DNA from: Hysterium pulicare CBS 123377 | Taxonomy: Eukaryota; Ascomycota; Dothideomycetes; Hysteriales; Hysteriaceae | Length of the DNA: 64,000 nucleotides | Reading direction: 5' to 3' | Assembly (NCBI GenBank): GCA_000467715.1 | Contig: AJFK01000446.1 | Location: 1-64,000 of the forward strand | In this document: positions 20,825-32,570 of the stretch, in pieces | How the letters are laid out: every line of letters starts with the position of its first letter | How positions within the stretch are numbered: position 1 is the stretch's first letter | Made by a program: the position numbers and the translations under genes | The notes under the pieces: generated by a model | What the model saw: the letters and a program-made list of their open reading frames with translations, nothing else | The model's database searches: none | What the model was told of the DNA's origin: nothing

Positions 20825-22583
20825 CTACAATTTAGCTTGACGTTGCTCCTTCTGGAGCATTTCTTCAGCCACGAGCCTTCTTTGGATCTTTCCTGTGGCC
20901 GTCTTTGGCATGATGTCCGTGAAAAATACCTGCATTAATTAGTCTACAAGCATTTCTTCACTGAAGGATCGATTTCATACCTTCTTGGGCAGTTTGAACT
21001 TCACCACCTTATCTGCCATCCACTTCTTTAGGCCATCCCCGCTCAGCTTCTGCCCAGTTTTCAAGACAACGGCAACTCCGACGTCTTGACCATACATCTC
21101 ATCTTCTAGAGCAAAACTTACGGCCTCAGAAACCGCTGGGTTCTGTGCAATTACATTGTCCAATTCTATTGGACTGATCTTCTCGCCGCCCTTGTTGATA
21201 AGCTCTTTGATACGGCCAGTGATGATCACATAGCCATCCTGATCCTTCTTGCCTTGGTCTCCAGTACGAAAGAACCCTCCTTTAGTGAACGATGTCTTGT
21301 TTGCTTCAGGATTATTGAGATAACCTTTCGTGACGTTCTCCCCGCGTATGCAGATCTCGGCTTCTTTGCCTTGGGCAACTTCGTCGCCATTCTGGTCAAG
21401 GATCTTGATCTCGACTCCCTGGCCGATCCCTACGCTACCAGGTTGACGCTTTCCAGGAGGAAGGGGATTGCTCGTCATCTGATGGGCGGCTTCGGTCATG
21501 GCGTAAGCCTCTAACACAGGAGCGTCGAAAGTCTTCTCAAGTTCGTGGAAGGTCTTTGGAGAAAGCGGAGATGAACAAGATCTAATGAAACGGATGTTTG
21601 GCTTTGGGTTAGGAGGTGGATTCCTAAGGAGAATCTGATGGATGGTTGGCACAGCCGTGTACCAGTTAGCTTTATGCTCGATGAAGTCTATCCAGAATTC
21701 AGATGCTGAGAACTTTAGGGGCACAATCACAGAGCCTCCGGAAGCTAATGGAGCAAGAAAGCCTGCGAGAAGTCCATGGACATGGAATAAGGGCATGACT
21801 AAATGAGTGCGATCATCCGAAGTCAGTTTATACGTCGCTTGGATATTCCCTGCAATTTTTTAGCTTATGTCATTCATAGTCTGTTTATTAGACTTACTCA
21901 TTGTTCTTGTTAAGTTTCGATGCGACAAAGGCACCTAGTACAGGTCAGCCGGGCTCATTAAGATGGTTTTAGCAACATACAGCCTTTGGTCGACCGGTAG
22001 TACCACTAGTATGTAAGACTAAAGCAATGTCATCCGGCTGTGCTTTTTCTATTGATTTGTCTTCTTTGCCAGCCAATTTCCCCTTCTCTTTCACGTCCAG
22101 GACTACCTCTTTACCATTGTAGTAGCATTCAGCGATGGCCGCTTTATATTTCCTCGCTGCGCGAACGGCAGCAGCATCCTGCGCGAAAGATCCTTTGGGA
22201 ACGAGTGCAATAGCGGAACTTAGATCGTCAATGTAAACTATCATAAGTCATCATTAGCGTTTTGAAACCTTGGGGTAACATTGAGACCTTCTTCAGGGCA
22301 TACATTCGAATTCGGACTGCTTGTAGGCAGGATTCAACGGTGCTGCAATTGCGCGCTGCCAGGAAGCCGCGATGAATGAGACAATAAATTCGTAGGAATT
22401 TGGAAGAGCGATTGATACAGCGTCTTGAGGTTTTACGCCCAAGCTCGCAAGCTTCCGTTGGAACGCTTTCACATCAGCAGAAAGCCTCTGGTATGATACC
22501 GTAAGGGCAGGTTTCGAAGGGACGATAATAGCCGTCGATGTAGAATCTTTGGAGAATGCATTTGCCAAAGTAGTAGCAGCCAT
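20825..22583 (-). CDS. PCS60: Peroxisomal AMP-dependent acyl-CoA synthetase, Pcs60-type
   Basis: Five exons (22583-22304, 22237-21981, 21934-21898, 21849-20981, 20929-20825) join to 515 residues. This is an ANL-superfamily adenylating enzyme. The P-loop is LHTSGTTGRPKAVPLSHRN; the adenine-binding stretch is LEAYAMTEAAHQM; the hinge region is FRTGDQGKKDQDGYVIITGR followed by IKELINKGGEKISPIELD; the catalytic Lys lies in MPKTATGKIQRR. Overall pattern and length match yeast Pcs60/Fat2, an oxalyl-CoA synthetase. The protein ends Gln-Ala-Lys-Leu, so AKL can serve as a PTS1 peroxisome signal. The 37-nt third exon is very short but restores VPLSHRNLTRTMRNIQATYK. The gene is divergent from the SPF45-type gene. 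Confidence 0.9.
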
Positions 22584-22957
22584 TGCAATTAGGGTACCGA
22601 GGAACAACCAGAAATGAGTTCAAGCTGCACGAGTTAGGAAAATTGAAGGTGGAAAATGAAGGTCAGATAGATGCGACATACCAATTGGAGTACAAGAAAT
22701 TATGATGCAAGAGTTCAATGGCAGTTAGAGGCCTGCTCCAAGCTGATTCTTTTTCCGTCTAAATGTTCACGCTTCCATGTAATTGCCGATGTCGGTTACT
22801 GATGGGTTGTTGCAGCACGATAAGCTCCTGCAATGGAAAAACTTTATTCCGGGGGCCTATTCTACCTTACTAAGCGAATTGACAGACCTCCGCAGCCTTG
22901 AAGAACCACCCTCACACTCGTCCCACTTCTTACTCTCATTACAGTTGGCGGCCCAGC
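22584..22957. promoter_or_regulatory. Shared divergent promoter, acyl-CoA synthetase / SPF45-type gene
   Basis: 374 bp separate the two start codons. No distinctive operator is seen. Confidence 0.5.
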
Positions 22958-24710
22958 ATGGCTGCAAATACTAACTCAAAGCCCGGCTTGACGCTTTATG
23001 CGCATCTACTAGGCAAAGACAACGCTCCTGGAACGATATCGAGCGCCCCGGTCATTTACAACAAACAGGAAGAGGCACAGAAGCTAGAAGAGAAGAAGAA
23101 GAATACTGGTAGATGATCTCGAGCCCATCCCGATACTCTTCGACCTTGATTGCTCATATCATTGTTCTATCCCACAGCTTTACAATTTCAGCCTACAAAG
23201 CGGCCGCAGGTAGCACCCCAGAAGGCGAAAGCCAAGCCCAACTTCGCAAAACCTGCATGGCTACCTACAAATTCAAGTTCACCCGATCCTGCGGCCAAGG
23301 AGGCGGCTCAGGCAAAGAATGTCGCGCCCGCAGTAAAGACGACTTTGGCAGATTGGACTGCCGACGACGACGATGTGAATGGCTTCTACGGAGGCGAGAA
23401 GCGCCAGCGAGGCGGTCGGAAGAAGCGAAAGAAGAACAAGGAACAGGAAGTTACCGAAACAAATTGGGATGAAATCTACGACCCTTCAAAACCAAACTCT
23501 TACCTGGATTTTAGGAACAGTGAGGAAAGGTTTCGCATGAAGCAAGCTTGGAGAGACCGATTGCACGCTCATCGCTACAGACGTCACGAGAGTACCGAAT
23601 ACTCTGACTCTGACCGCGAGGATAGGCCTATGAACAGTACGTTTTCAACATGTCCCTTGTTTAAGAGGCAGCTGACAGGTCCTACACAGCCCGATTCGCT
23701 CCACCCTCGACCTACTCCTTCGCTCCGCCTTCAAACTTCGATCCTACAAGAGAACCGACCCCTCCTTCACCTCCAGCGGATCTTCCAGATGCAGCAACGG
23801 GCGAAGATGCGTACGCACAACGAATGCGTCTCAGTCAAATGGCTCAGCAACAATCTTCGCAATCGCCTCCACCACCACCGCCTCCGCCTCCGCCTCCGCC
23901 TCCAGAAGAGAATGTTCAATCACGCAAAGGACCAGCCTCTATCTTCTTCCAATCTTCCACGGCGATCTCTGCTGCGCCGGTCTTGTACGACGTTCCTCGC
24001 ACATCGGAAGGCCCCACAGCCGAACCACAGCCTGAACCTGAGGAGGTCCCAGCCAGTGACGGCGGGCCTGCAGCTACTCAACCAGAAGGCAAACAACTCA
24101 ACCCAGAAAATAAGAAAAGTCGCTTTGGTTTGCGTCTAATGGAGAAGATGGGATATACTAAAGGTAAGGGCTTGGGTGCAAGTGAAAGCGGTATTGTCAA
24201 AGCGTTATCAGTGGTTCCTGAGAAGCGGAAGAAGCTCTCCGATGCAGCGGGCGGCGGGTTTGCAGATCGCGGAGGCAGAGGCAAGATTGTTGGCGGTACC
24301 AAAGCCAAAGGCAGCGAGGAAACCGAAGGAAAGCATGGCCAGCTTAGTGATGTTATCATCGCTTGGGGGCTCGTTGATGGCGTCGATATACAGGCGGAGA
24401 AGTACAGTAATGAGCGCGGTGTCCGCGAGAAGATCGGAGATGAATTCGGCGAGAAATACGGTACCATTGAACGGTTGATCATCAACGAGAACAGCGAGGA
24501 GGAGAACATCCCCGTCCTGGTCAAATTTACGAGCCAGTTATCTGCGCTGAGGGTAAGTCCGAACTCTTGGTCGTCATTATGCAAACTCGCTGACAAGAGC
24601 ACCCTCAGGCTGTCAATGCTCTCGATGAGGAGAATTTTAGATTCAACGGCAACCGCATTCGCGTCCGTTTCTACGACTCCGACAAATTCAATAACGGGAT
24701 TTATAATTAA
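22958..24710 (+). CDS. SPF45/RBM17-type splicing factor (G-patch and UHM/RRM)
   Basis: Four exons (22958-23108, 23178-23636, 23690-24552, 24609-24710) give 524 residues. The N terminus, GLTLYAHLLGKDNAPGTI, and a TLADWTADDDDVNGFYGGE block are typical of SPF45. A charged RERFR-like middle and a run of 13 prolines follow. The G-patch reads SRFGLRLMEKMGYTKGKGLG. The C-terminal RRM has VIIAWGLVDG (RNP2-like) and ENFRFNGNRIRVRFYD, where FNG and the basic residues match a U2AF-homology motif. SPF45 acts in 3' splice-site recognition and binds ULM peptides of SF3b155 and U2AF. Splice junctions are GT-AG and preserve the frame. Confidence 0.9.
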
Positions 24711-25777
24711 AAACGATTGAAACCAAGTTAGTTGTTCCTGCTTTGTACCTGTCTTTCCCCCCACGTCACACTACCAATTCAAGTCTTAACCATATACAGT
24801 TGCAAGGATATCTTTTGCAGTTTTCTATCGTCAATTTTTCTGCGGAAACCAGAATCACATGTTCTGAAAAGCGGGTGGGTTTTGCTACAAAATTTTCTGT
24901 ATATTATGCACATGCGCGCACGGAGTAGGGCTGGTCTCCGGTTTTCTGAGACATGCATCTACTGTGTAAGATGAAACCGTCTGAGTGGAAACGAGGATAG
25001 TACTTAGACTACGAGGGCTGGTTGGTCCTTTTAAAAGCTGCTTCATCTATTCCACATGTCATGAATCCAAAATTATACGTGATCTAGGAATATTTGACAT
25101 ATTGCCTAAACATCGACGCGAGCGGGGAAAGGCTTCAACGCAAACAACAAACCAGAAGATTTGGGATATCATGAATGGATTTTCAACAACTACTTCCCCC
25201 CATCCTCACTCGATGCATCCACAACACCCCCAACCCCCACCTCAACCTCCATGCCAAATATACACATTGTTTGTCAAAGAAGACTCGTCCACTCCCCACT
25301 TCAAGCCCACCAACCGCGTGATAAAAAAGACGACTTGATTCACAGTGAGTCATCCACATGAAGATGCCAAAGACGCCGTCCCAGAAGAGGCAAACAACTG
25401 ATAAGAAACATCAAAAAAGGTGTGTGATTGAAAAGGAAAAGGACATATAATGAAAACAAAGAAACGCAGAAACTTGAAAAATCCGCTGTCCAGTTGTACG
25501 CGAAACACCCCAAAACCAGCATCCTCATTACATAGATGATAAAAGACTTCTTTTTTCTTGGGTTCTAAACAATGCGCGGCGGCTGGTGGCGTGAATGAGC
25601 TGATCTGAGGAATTGATCGTTTGGGTTGCCGGCCTTTGAACATTGATCACGTCGATTGGTTCTGTGGTTCGTAATAAAACGGTGGTAGTCGATAGATATT
25701 ACAAGTCCGACTTTTACAAGACCAATACTTCCCCCGGCGGTCTCTCTATGCTCTTTCATTTAAAAAAAGGGCTCTGG
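24711..25777. other. Intergenic region between convergent SPF45-type and Mnn9-type genes
   Basis: There is about 1.07 kb between two 3' ends. Only short low-complexity frames are present and no gene is supportable. Confidence 0.5.
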
Positions 25778-27263
25778 TTATGCGTTTCCAGGCTTCTCCT
25801 CAGTATCGATATGCCACACGACGTAATTCGGTAATCCATAAACCCCGTATCCAGCACGCTTAGCCATCTTGGCGAATCCCTCCGTCTCGGCCTGGTTCTC
25901 GAAAGCATAGCAAGGGAAGTTGATGCCGGCGCGGTGGACGTCTGCTTTCACGATTATGTTTACGCCGCCGATACCGTCAAGGGGAATTTCGTCATCTTTA
26001 TCATCGCGCCAATTGCCCATCTTAGCCATGTATTTGCGATTCGTCTTATACTCTTTGTAACCTAAAAAGGATAAGAGTGTCAGTATGTGTAGTGGGTTAT
26101 GCGGGAGCGTTGGGGTATGTATACCTTCAGCGAGGACGATGTCCTTATCGAGAGACGCTGCGAGCTTAAGGCCGTCGGAGGATTCTTGCCAGGAGTTGTA
26201 ATCGACTATGTTCATTTGTTAGCGGTTTGGATTTCGACCAATACTAACGGTACTTACATCTGCCTTCAATATCTTCCAGTTCTCCATTTCGTTCCCTGTA
26301 TCTGTGGAACCAAATGTCTAACCATAATATTAGTCTATTGTCCTGCATTGCCCGATCCAAGCATACTCACTTGGAACCAAGATATCCCTATCGTGTGCCA
26401 CAAAATCTTCAATGATCTTTGGAGGGCTATCCTTAATATCAACGTCGCGCCAATAGACCCAGCTATGTTCCGGCTTCAGCGCCGCGCTGAGTAAATAATT
26501 CCTTGCTTTGCCCATAGCTTTCCTTCGAGGGCCTTGTGCCGCAAAACCGTGTCTATCAGTCACGTCTTGCGAAACCGTCACACCAAAATCTTTCTCGACA
26601 ATCATGGCAGAATGGAAGGCATCTGTCGTCTTCTGAACACGGTCAAGTTCCATTGCTAAAACAGCCATGGTATCATCCGACGAATCGCCAACCAGGAAGG
26701 CAAGATCAATGAGTTCATGGGGATATGTGAGCTGGGTAAGGAGATCAAAGTGTGTTTGGAGGTATGGCGAGGCGTCGCGGAGAGGAGTGACGATAAGAAC
26801 ACGTTCTCGGTTCGTCTCTGCTTTGGGCGATGATTTGACTTTGTTGAGGTCGACGTAAGATATCGTGCTCTCATTGATCTCAATCGGTTTGTGGTGATTA
26901 AAAATTACGGGTGTTGAGAGGTGTCCATGCCACTCTACGTTTTCATTCGGCGTTATGTGCATTGGAGGTTTCGCTGGACCCCAGCAATAAAATCTGCAAA
27001 GACAGCCCCGTCAGTAAACAGTCTCCAATTGTCAATCGTGAGTTGCGCTCCATGGAAAGTGTTGTGGAGTAGATGAAGGACAAGATGGCATACCTCTGCA
27101 TCTCACCCGCTGCAGACCCCATAGACCGCCATAGTAAGATTATTATGCTGACCAAGCCCACGGAGAGTAAAAATCGAGGGTTCTTTATCAGATGAAGTAC
27201 CACTCTTGATGGCGGTAATCTTGCTTTGGCCGCTTTCCACGAATATCCTTTCGGAACGAGCAT
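25778..27263 (-). CDS. MNN9: Mnn9/Van1/Anp1-family Golgi mannosyltransferase, Mnn9-like
   Basis: Five exons (27263-27094, 26993-26371, 26317-26258, 26205-26125, 26061-25778) give 405 residues. This is a type II Golgi protein: a short basic cytosolic tail, a membrane anchor at about 31-47 (FLLSVGLVSIIILLW), then a GT62 domain. Key stretches are RVLIVTPLRDASPYLQTHF, LIDLAFLVGDSSDDTMAVL, DRHGFAAQGPRRKAMGKARN, the DxD metal site in HSWVYWRDVDIKDSPPKII and the end VYGLPNYVVWHIDTEEKPGN. Mnn9 complexes build the alpha-1,6-mannan backbone of N-glycans. Resemblance is closest to Mnn9 within the family. The frame extends upstream to a GTG, but the first ATG is at 27263 with A at -3. Confidence 0.88.
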
Positions 27264-28485
27264 CTTTTCGTCAAGGGGAACGCCCTCCTCGGCGCTCACC
27301 GTGTTCTTCCGCTGCCGAATTTTCTAACGTCTTGGCCCGAGTCGCCGTTCTGACGGCCCTGCAATATTGGCACAGGTATGAAAAGGCGTGGATGGAGTGG
27401 TGATGCCGAGCGTTGGGGCTGAAGATGAGAGCTCGAGTGTTGAGGCTCAGAAGGATCCACGCGGAGGAGCGTCAGGCGTTCCTCATTGAAGGGATTGCTG
27501 GCTGTGAACGACTAACGGCCAATTATTGCTGGGGAAGAAGAGACAATGGTTCAGCTACGGCATCCAAGCGATAACGAGTGGAATGGGCGATGAAGTCCAA
27601 AGAATAATCGCAAGGAGGTCGCGAGCGAAGAGCAGCCTCGTACCGCTAATCACCACACAGCTCCCTATTGGCTAGCCTTGATGCGGCAAAGATTACGCCG
27701 CGCTCTCGAAAACGGTTTTTTGAGCCTTCTAATCTGACACTAAATTTATCAATTCGCCATCGTCGTTCATCACTGTTGCTCCCGTCCAAATTCACTTTGT
27801 TGTTGAGCATGTTGGACTTCTCAAAACATTAACAGCAGACTAAGACATCTCCTTCCAACTCTCTGGTCACGGACCCCTCTTTCGCATTGTGAGACTCCAA
27901 CTCGACGAGATGGCCAGCTGTGTTGGTTGAACACCACCTGCGCATAAGCTGGTAGTAGACTCGAGCTAAAGCACGCCGGCCGTCTATGATGGCAATTCGG
28001 GTCGCCGCCGTAGATCCCAGACGATAACGTCACCGGAATCGGGTCTTGAAAAAAACTTGTGAACATTCACCAGCAGCCAAGAAAACCACGTAAGCTTGAA
28101 GCTCCTCAACATCTCGTGATTTTCTTCATCAGCGTCACGTGCGTTATCTTTTCGACTTTTGCCCCTTCCAACCACCCAGGCTTGAACCTTCGCAGTTGCC
28201 GATAACACGTTTACTAAAGGGGAGTTGCAAATCGACCAAGGGCAACTGGAAAGTAACATGAACATGCGATATGGTATTAAGTGCTATAAGATCAAAAATA
28301 TATCAAGAATCATTCCGTAACCATCCCAAACTCATACAACTCGTATCCTCCTTAAATCCAAACAGGAAAGGATCATGCAATACAACTAACGCCATGACCC
28401 ATGAAAGCAACAGCCAAATGACAAAGGCAGTCGCCCGCCCAAGCACGCGTCTAGCGTCTATTTTATACATTTACCATACAACCCC
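27264..28485. other. Intergenic, Mnn9-type promoter / RNR1 3' end
   Basis: 1.2 kb lie between the start of the mannosyltransferase gene and the stop of RNR1, both on the minus strand. I see no gene or clear repeat. Confidence 0.5.
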
Positions 28486-31420
28486 CTAACCACTGCACAT
28501 GACACAAGCCTCCTTATTCTCGATCGAACAGGCCAGCACCTTTTGCGCGTAGATGTCTTCGTCGCGCTCTTCACTCACCTCCTCCGTATCTTCCTCCTGC
28601 TTGATCGCCGACTCGGGGAGCTCCTCAGCGTCAACATCCTTCGTTCCGTCCGTGCCAATAAGCTTAGGACTTTCACCCTCCTCAACATCAGCCTTGAAAG
28701 GCTTGGAAGCGAGAGCACTGTCCTTGATTGCGCCAGTAGACAGACGCTTGTTCTCGCTGTTAAGAGGAGGGGTGGCCGAGGGAGTAATCACACCATTGGG
28801 CGTGCCGTTTGGTGTCTTCGCCATGTACATTGGTCGAGGCACAGCTGATGGGGAGCTGGGATAAGTGGCCCCGCCGTGCATGGTGCGCTTCTTATTCCCA
28901 AATGCGCGAGCAACGTTAGTGTCGGCGACCTTGAGCGCCTCTTGATCGACGGTAAACTGGATAGGAGCCGAAGCGGCCATCGTACGTAGGTAGTACATTC
29001 CAGTCTTGAGACCAAGCTTCCACCCGGCGAAGTGCATGCTGGTGATCTTGCCCATTGTAGGTTCCTTCATATGGATGTTGAGGGATTGGGACTGGTCGAT
29101 GAAGGCTCCGCGATCGGCAGCCATCTGGATGATTGTTCGCTGGGAAATTTCCCAGACGGTCTTATAGAGAGCCTTGATTTCATCTGGAATGTTGGGGATG
29201 CGCTGAATTGAGCCGCCGTCGGCAATGATACGGTTCTTCATGTTATCAGACCAGAGACCCATGTCAACAAGGTCTTTAAGGAGCCATGGATTCACGACTT
29301 GGAACTCGCCCGCAAGCACGCGACGGGAATAAATGTTCGAAGTATAGGGCTCGAAGCATTCGTTGTTGCCTAAAATCTGGGAGGTCGAGGCAGTTGGCAT
29401 TGGGGCAACGAGAAGGGAATTGCGGACACCGTGCTGGGCGATGTCGGCCTTGAGTGAGTCCCAGTCCCAGAGGTCGGTAGGTGTCACGTCCCACATATCA
29501 TATTGAAGGATGCCTTGAGAGACAGGCGAGCCTTCGTATGTGGCGTACGGGCCGTGTTCCTTGGCTATCTCACACGACGCGGTAAGAGCAGCATGGTAGA
29601 TGGTCTCGAAGATCTGGATGTTGAGCTTCCTGGCCTCAGGAGAGTCGAAGGGAAGACGAAGAGCAAGGAATGCGTCAGCGAGACCTTGAACACCGAGACC
29701 AATTGGCCGGTGACGGAAGTTACTGCGACGAGCCTCTTCGACTGGGTAGTGGTTAACCTCGATGATCTTGTTGAGGTTGCGAGTCACAACCTGAGTGACT
29801 TCGTGCAGTTTAGCGAAGTCGTATTCGCCTCGGTGGTAGTCGACATAGGACGGAAGAGCGAGGGACGCAAGATTGCACACAGCTACTTCGTCAGGAGCAG
29901 TGTATTCAATGATTTCGGTGCAAAGATTAGAGCTGCGGATAGTTCCAAGGTTCTTCTGATTACTCTTCCGGTTGCACGCATCCTTATAGAGCATGTAGGG
30001 GTTTCCAGTCTCAGTTTGGGCCTCGAGGATGGCGTACCAGAGCTTCTGGGCACGCACTGTTTCCCTGCCACGACCTTCTTCCTCATATCTAGAAAGACCG
30101 TTAGCTTTGTTGTTCATTCATACTAGACGAACAGTGCCTACTTGTGATATAGCTCCTCAAATTCATCACCATAGACGTCGGCAAGACCAGGAGCCTCGTT
30201 GGGGCAAAAGAGTGTCCACTCTCCGTTCTCCTGAACTCGCTTCATGAACAGATCCGGGATCCAAAGTGCGTAGAAGAGGTCACGAGCACGAATTTCTTCC
30301 TTGCCATGGTTCTTTCGAAGATCGAGGAAGCCGAAAACATCTGCGTGCCACGGTTCAAGATAGATGGCAAAAGCACCAGGGCGCTTATTACCACCTTGGT
30401 CAACATAGCGAGCTGTGTTGTTGTAAACTCTCAGCATAGGGATAAGGCCATTTGAGGTACCGTTTGTGCCACCGATGTATGAACCCGTAGCACGGATACG
30501 GTGGACGTTCAGACCAATACCGCCAGCCGTCTTGGAGATCATGGCACATGTTTTAAGTGTATCGTAGATGCCGTCGATACTGTCCTCCTTCATGTCGATG
30601 AGGAAGCACGATGACATCTGCGGGGATGGTGTCCCTGCATTGAAGAGTGTCGGTGACGCGTGTGTAAAGTATTTGTTCGACATATAGTTGTATGTCTCAA
30701 TAGCTTTCTCAATGTCCTCGCCGTGGATACCAACAGCAACACGCATCAGCATGTGTTGTGGACGCTCAGCAACTTTGCCATTGATACGGAGAAGATATGA
30801 GCGTTCCAGCGTCTTGAACCCGAAGAATTGGTAGTTGAAGTCACGGTCATAGACGATGGCAGAGTTCAAATCCTCTGCGTGTTTCATTACGAGCTCGAAG
30901 ACTTCTTTCGATATCATAGGCTGGTGCTTCTGATTCTTGGGGTTGATGTAATTGTAAAGGTCTGTCACTACAGAAGAGAATTGCTTCTTTGTCTGTTTGT
31001 GGAGATTCGACACAGCAATACGCGCGGCGAGAATGGCGTAGTCGGGGTGGGTAACAGTCATGTATGCTGCAGTCTCGGCGGCCTAGTGCTTTGTTAGTAT
31101 ATGGGTTGACTTGGAAGGGAAGGGAGGTTAGGATGAGCGGTAGGGACGCGTACCAAGTTATCCAGCTCGACCGTCGTTACACCCTGATACACGCCAGAGA
31201 TAACCTTTTGTGTGATTGCGGCAGGATCAATGTGCTCCGGGTCCAAGCCATAGCATAGCCGTGATACTCTAGCAGTGATCTTGTCGAACTGCACGCGTTC
31301 TTTGCGTCCATCTGCAGAGGGTACATTAGCACTGTCGACGACATAGGACGAAAAAGTGGCGAAGAAGACAATGGGAAGACAGGATAGAGCCTTTTACTTA
31401 CCACGCTTGAAGACAAACAT
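28486..31420 (-). CDS. RNR1: Ribonucleoside-diphosphate reductase large subunit
   Basis: Four exons (31420-31402, 31311-31154, 31082-30142, 30088-28486) give 906 residues. This is the class Ia catalytic subunit, which makes dNDPs from NDPs. It starts with an ATP-cone ([19 protein letters not shown]). Visible active-site elements are [12 protein letters not shown] (first redox Cys), [12 protein letters not shown] (the N-x-C-x-E radical site), [11 protein letters not shown] (second redox Cys), [20 protein letters not shown] and the radical-relay Tyr pair in KTGMYYLRT. The C terminus ends in CVMCSG, the CxxC that re-reduces the active site. Exon 1 is only 19 nt. The promoter is shared with the bL17m gene and has ACGCG motifs. 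Confidence 0.97.
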
Positions 31421-31761
31421 ATCGGAAAGGGGTATCAAGTATTTTTTACAAGTGAGTGGTGGTGTTTGGTGGTGTAGGTAACTCGGAGGGGCAGAGAGGT
31501 TGGAGAATTTAAATGGAGGAGACGCGACTTGAGGGACCGCGTCGAAAAACAGATTACTCAGAGGGCTATCACGTGGTAGCTTAATTGATCGCGATTCGGA
31601 GGGTGGAGATGTTCCGCGCCGAGGTTCTTTTGGAAAGAAGATCGCGGCATTGACCATCGCATGCCGTATGCTCGCCAATACAATCCCTTCACGGCAGACC
31701 CAACTGGCATTTAAAGACTGTTTCTCTCCTTTCTTCCTCTAGCGTCCTCCAATTCCTCACA
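31421..31761. promoter_or_regulatory. Shared divergent promoter, RNR1 / mitochondrial bL17m, with ACGCG motifs
   Basis: 341 bp separate the two start codons. ACGCGA lies at 31522-31527 and the inverse, CGCGTC, at 31538-31543, about 100-125 bp upstream of the RNR1 ATG. ACGCG is the core of the MluI cell-cycle box bound by MBF, which drives ribonucleotide reductase genes at G1/S in yeasts. That these sites work here is inference. Confidence 0.5.
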
Positions 31762-32441
31762 ATGGCCGGCGGAGCCGTGAAATACCGCCATCTAAGTCGC
31801 AAATCCTCGCATCGACAAGCACTCCTTCGGAATCTCGTCACTTCTCTGTTTGAATCGGAATCAATATCAACAACATGGCATAAGGCGAAAGAGGCGCAGA
31901 GGCTGGCAGAGAAGCTTGTCACACTGGGAAAGAAGAACACGGAAGCCACGCGGCGGCGAGCGCATCAAATATTCTTCGTGCGGACCCCTTCCCGGACTAT
32001 CACCAATCTTAGGCAATCAGTACTAACAGAATCAAATAGAGGCCTCATGAGCTAGTACCTAAACTCTTCGGTCCCATCCGAGAGCGCTACCTCAACCGAC
32101 CGGGCGGCTACACCCGAGTACTCCGCATCGAGCCCACCAAGGAAGATCAAGCGGAATCCGCAATCTTGGAGTTAGTCGATGGACCAAAGGACATGAGATT
32201 TGCCATGACAGCACGGACACTAGCTTATCAGCAGTACAAATATGGAGAGAAATGGGAGATGAACGAGATCACAGAACAAAATGTGAAGAAAGTGACGCAG
32301 TTTCGACAGGACGGCCAAGCACAACTAGACCACATGGTGAGAAGAATGAAAAACGCTAGGCCAACGTCTCAGTTTATGATACCGAAAAAGAGGGTGTATC
32401 CTCGGGAGGAGCATCAGAAGGACAAGGGTTTTGTACAGTAG
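31762..32441 (+). CDS. MRPL8: Mitochondrial large-subunit ribosomal protein bL17m
   Basis: Two exons (31762-31977 and 32040-32441) give 205 residues. The bL17 core is AGGAVKYRHLSRKSSHRQA, LLRNLVTSLFESESISTTWH and KAKEAQRLAEKLVTLGKKN, continuing after the intron with RPHELVPKLFGPIRERYLNR and PGGYTRVLRIEPTKEDQAES. The intron carries a textbook TACTAAC branch point 12 nt before its AG. The C-terminal extension beyond bacterial L17 is usual for fungal mitoribosomal homologs. Yeast Mrpl8 is the counterpart. Confidence 0.93.
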
Positions 32442-32570
32442 GGGATCAGTCCAGCTTCCGTGTATATAATATGTAACCATAGTCAAGCTTGCCAGAATGA
32501 GCTTGAAAAACCTTGAGATCCAGTCCGAATGCAATTAACAGCCTAGTTACATGTGGAATACCCCAAACCC

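Noticed and set aside
23870-23910. Proline-coding microsatellite as a possible repeat element
   Set aside because: It is an in-frame run of 13 prolines within the SPF45-type gene and typical of such proteins.
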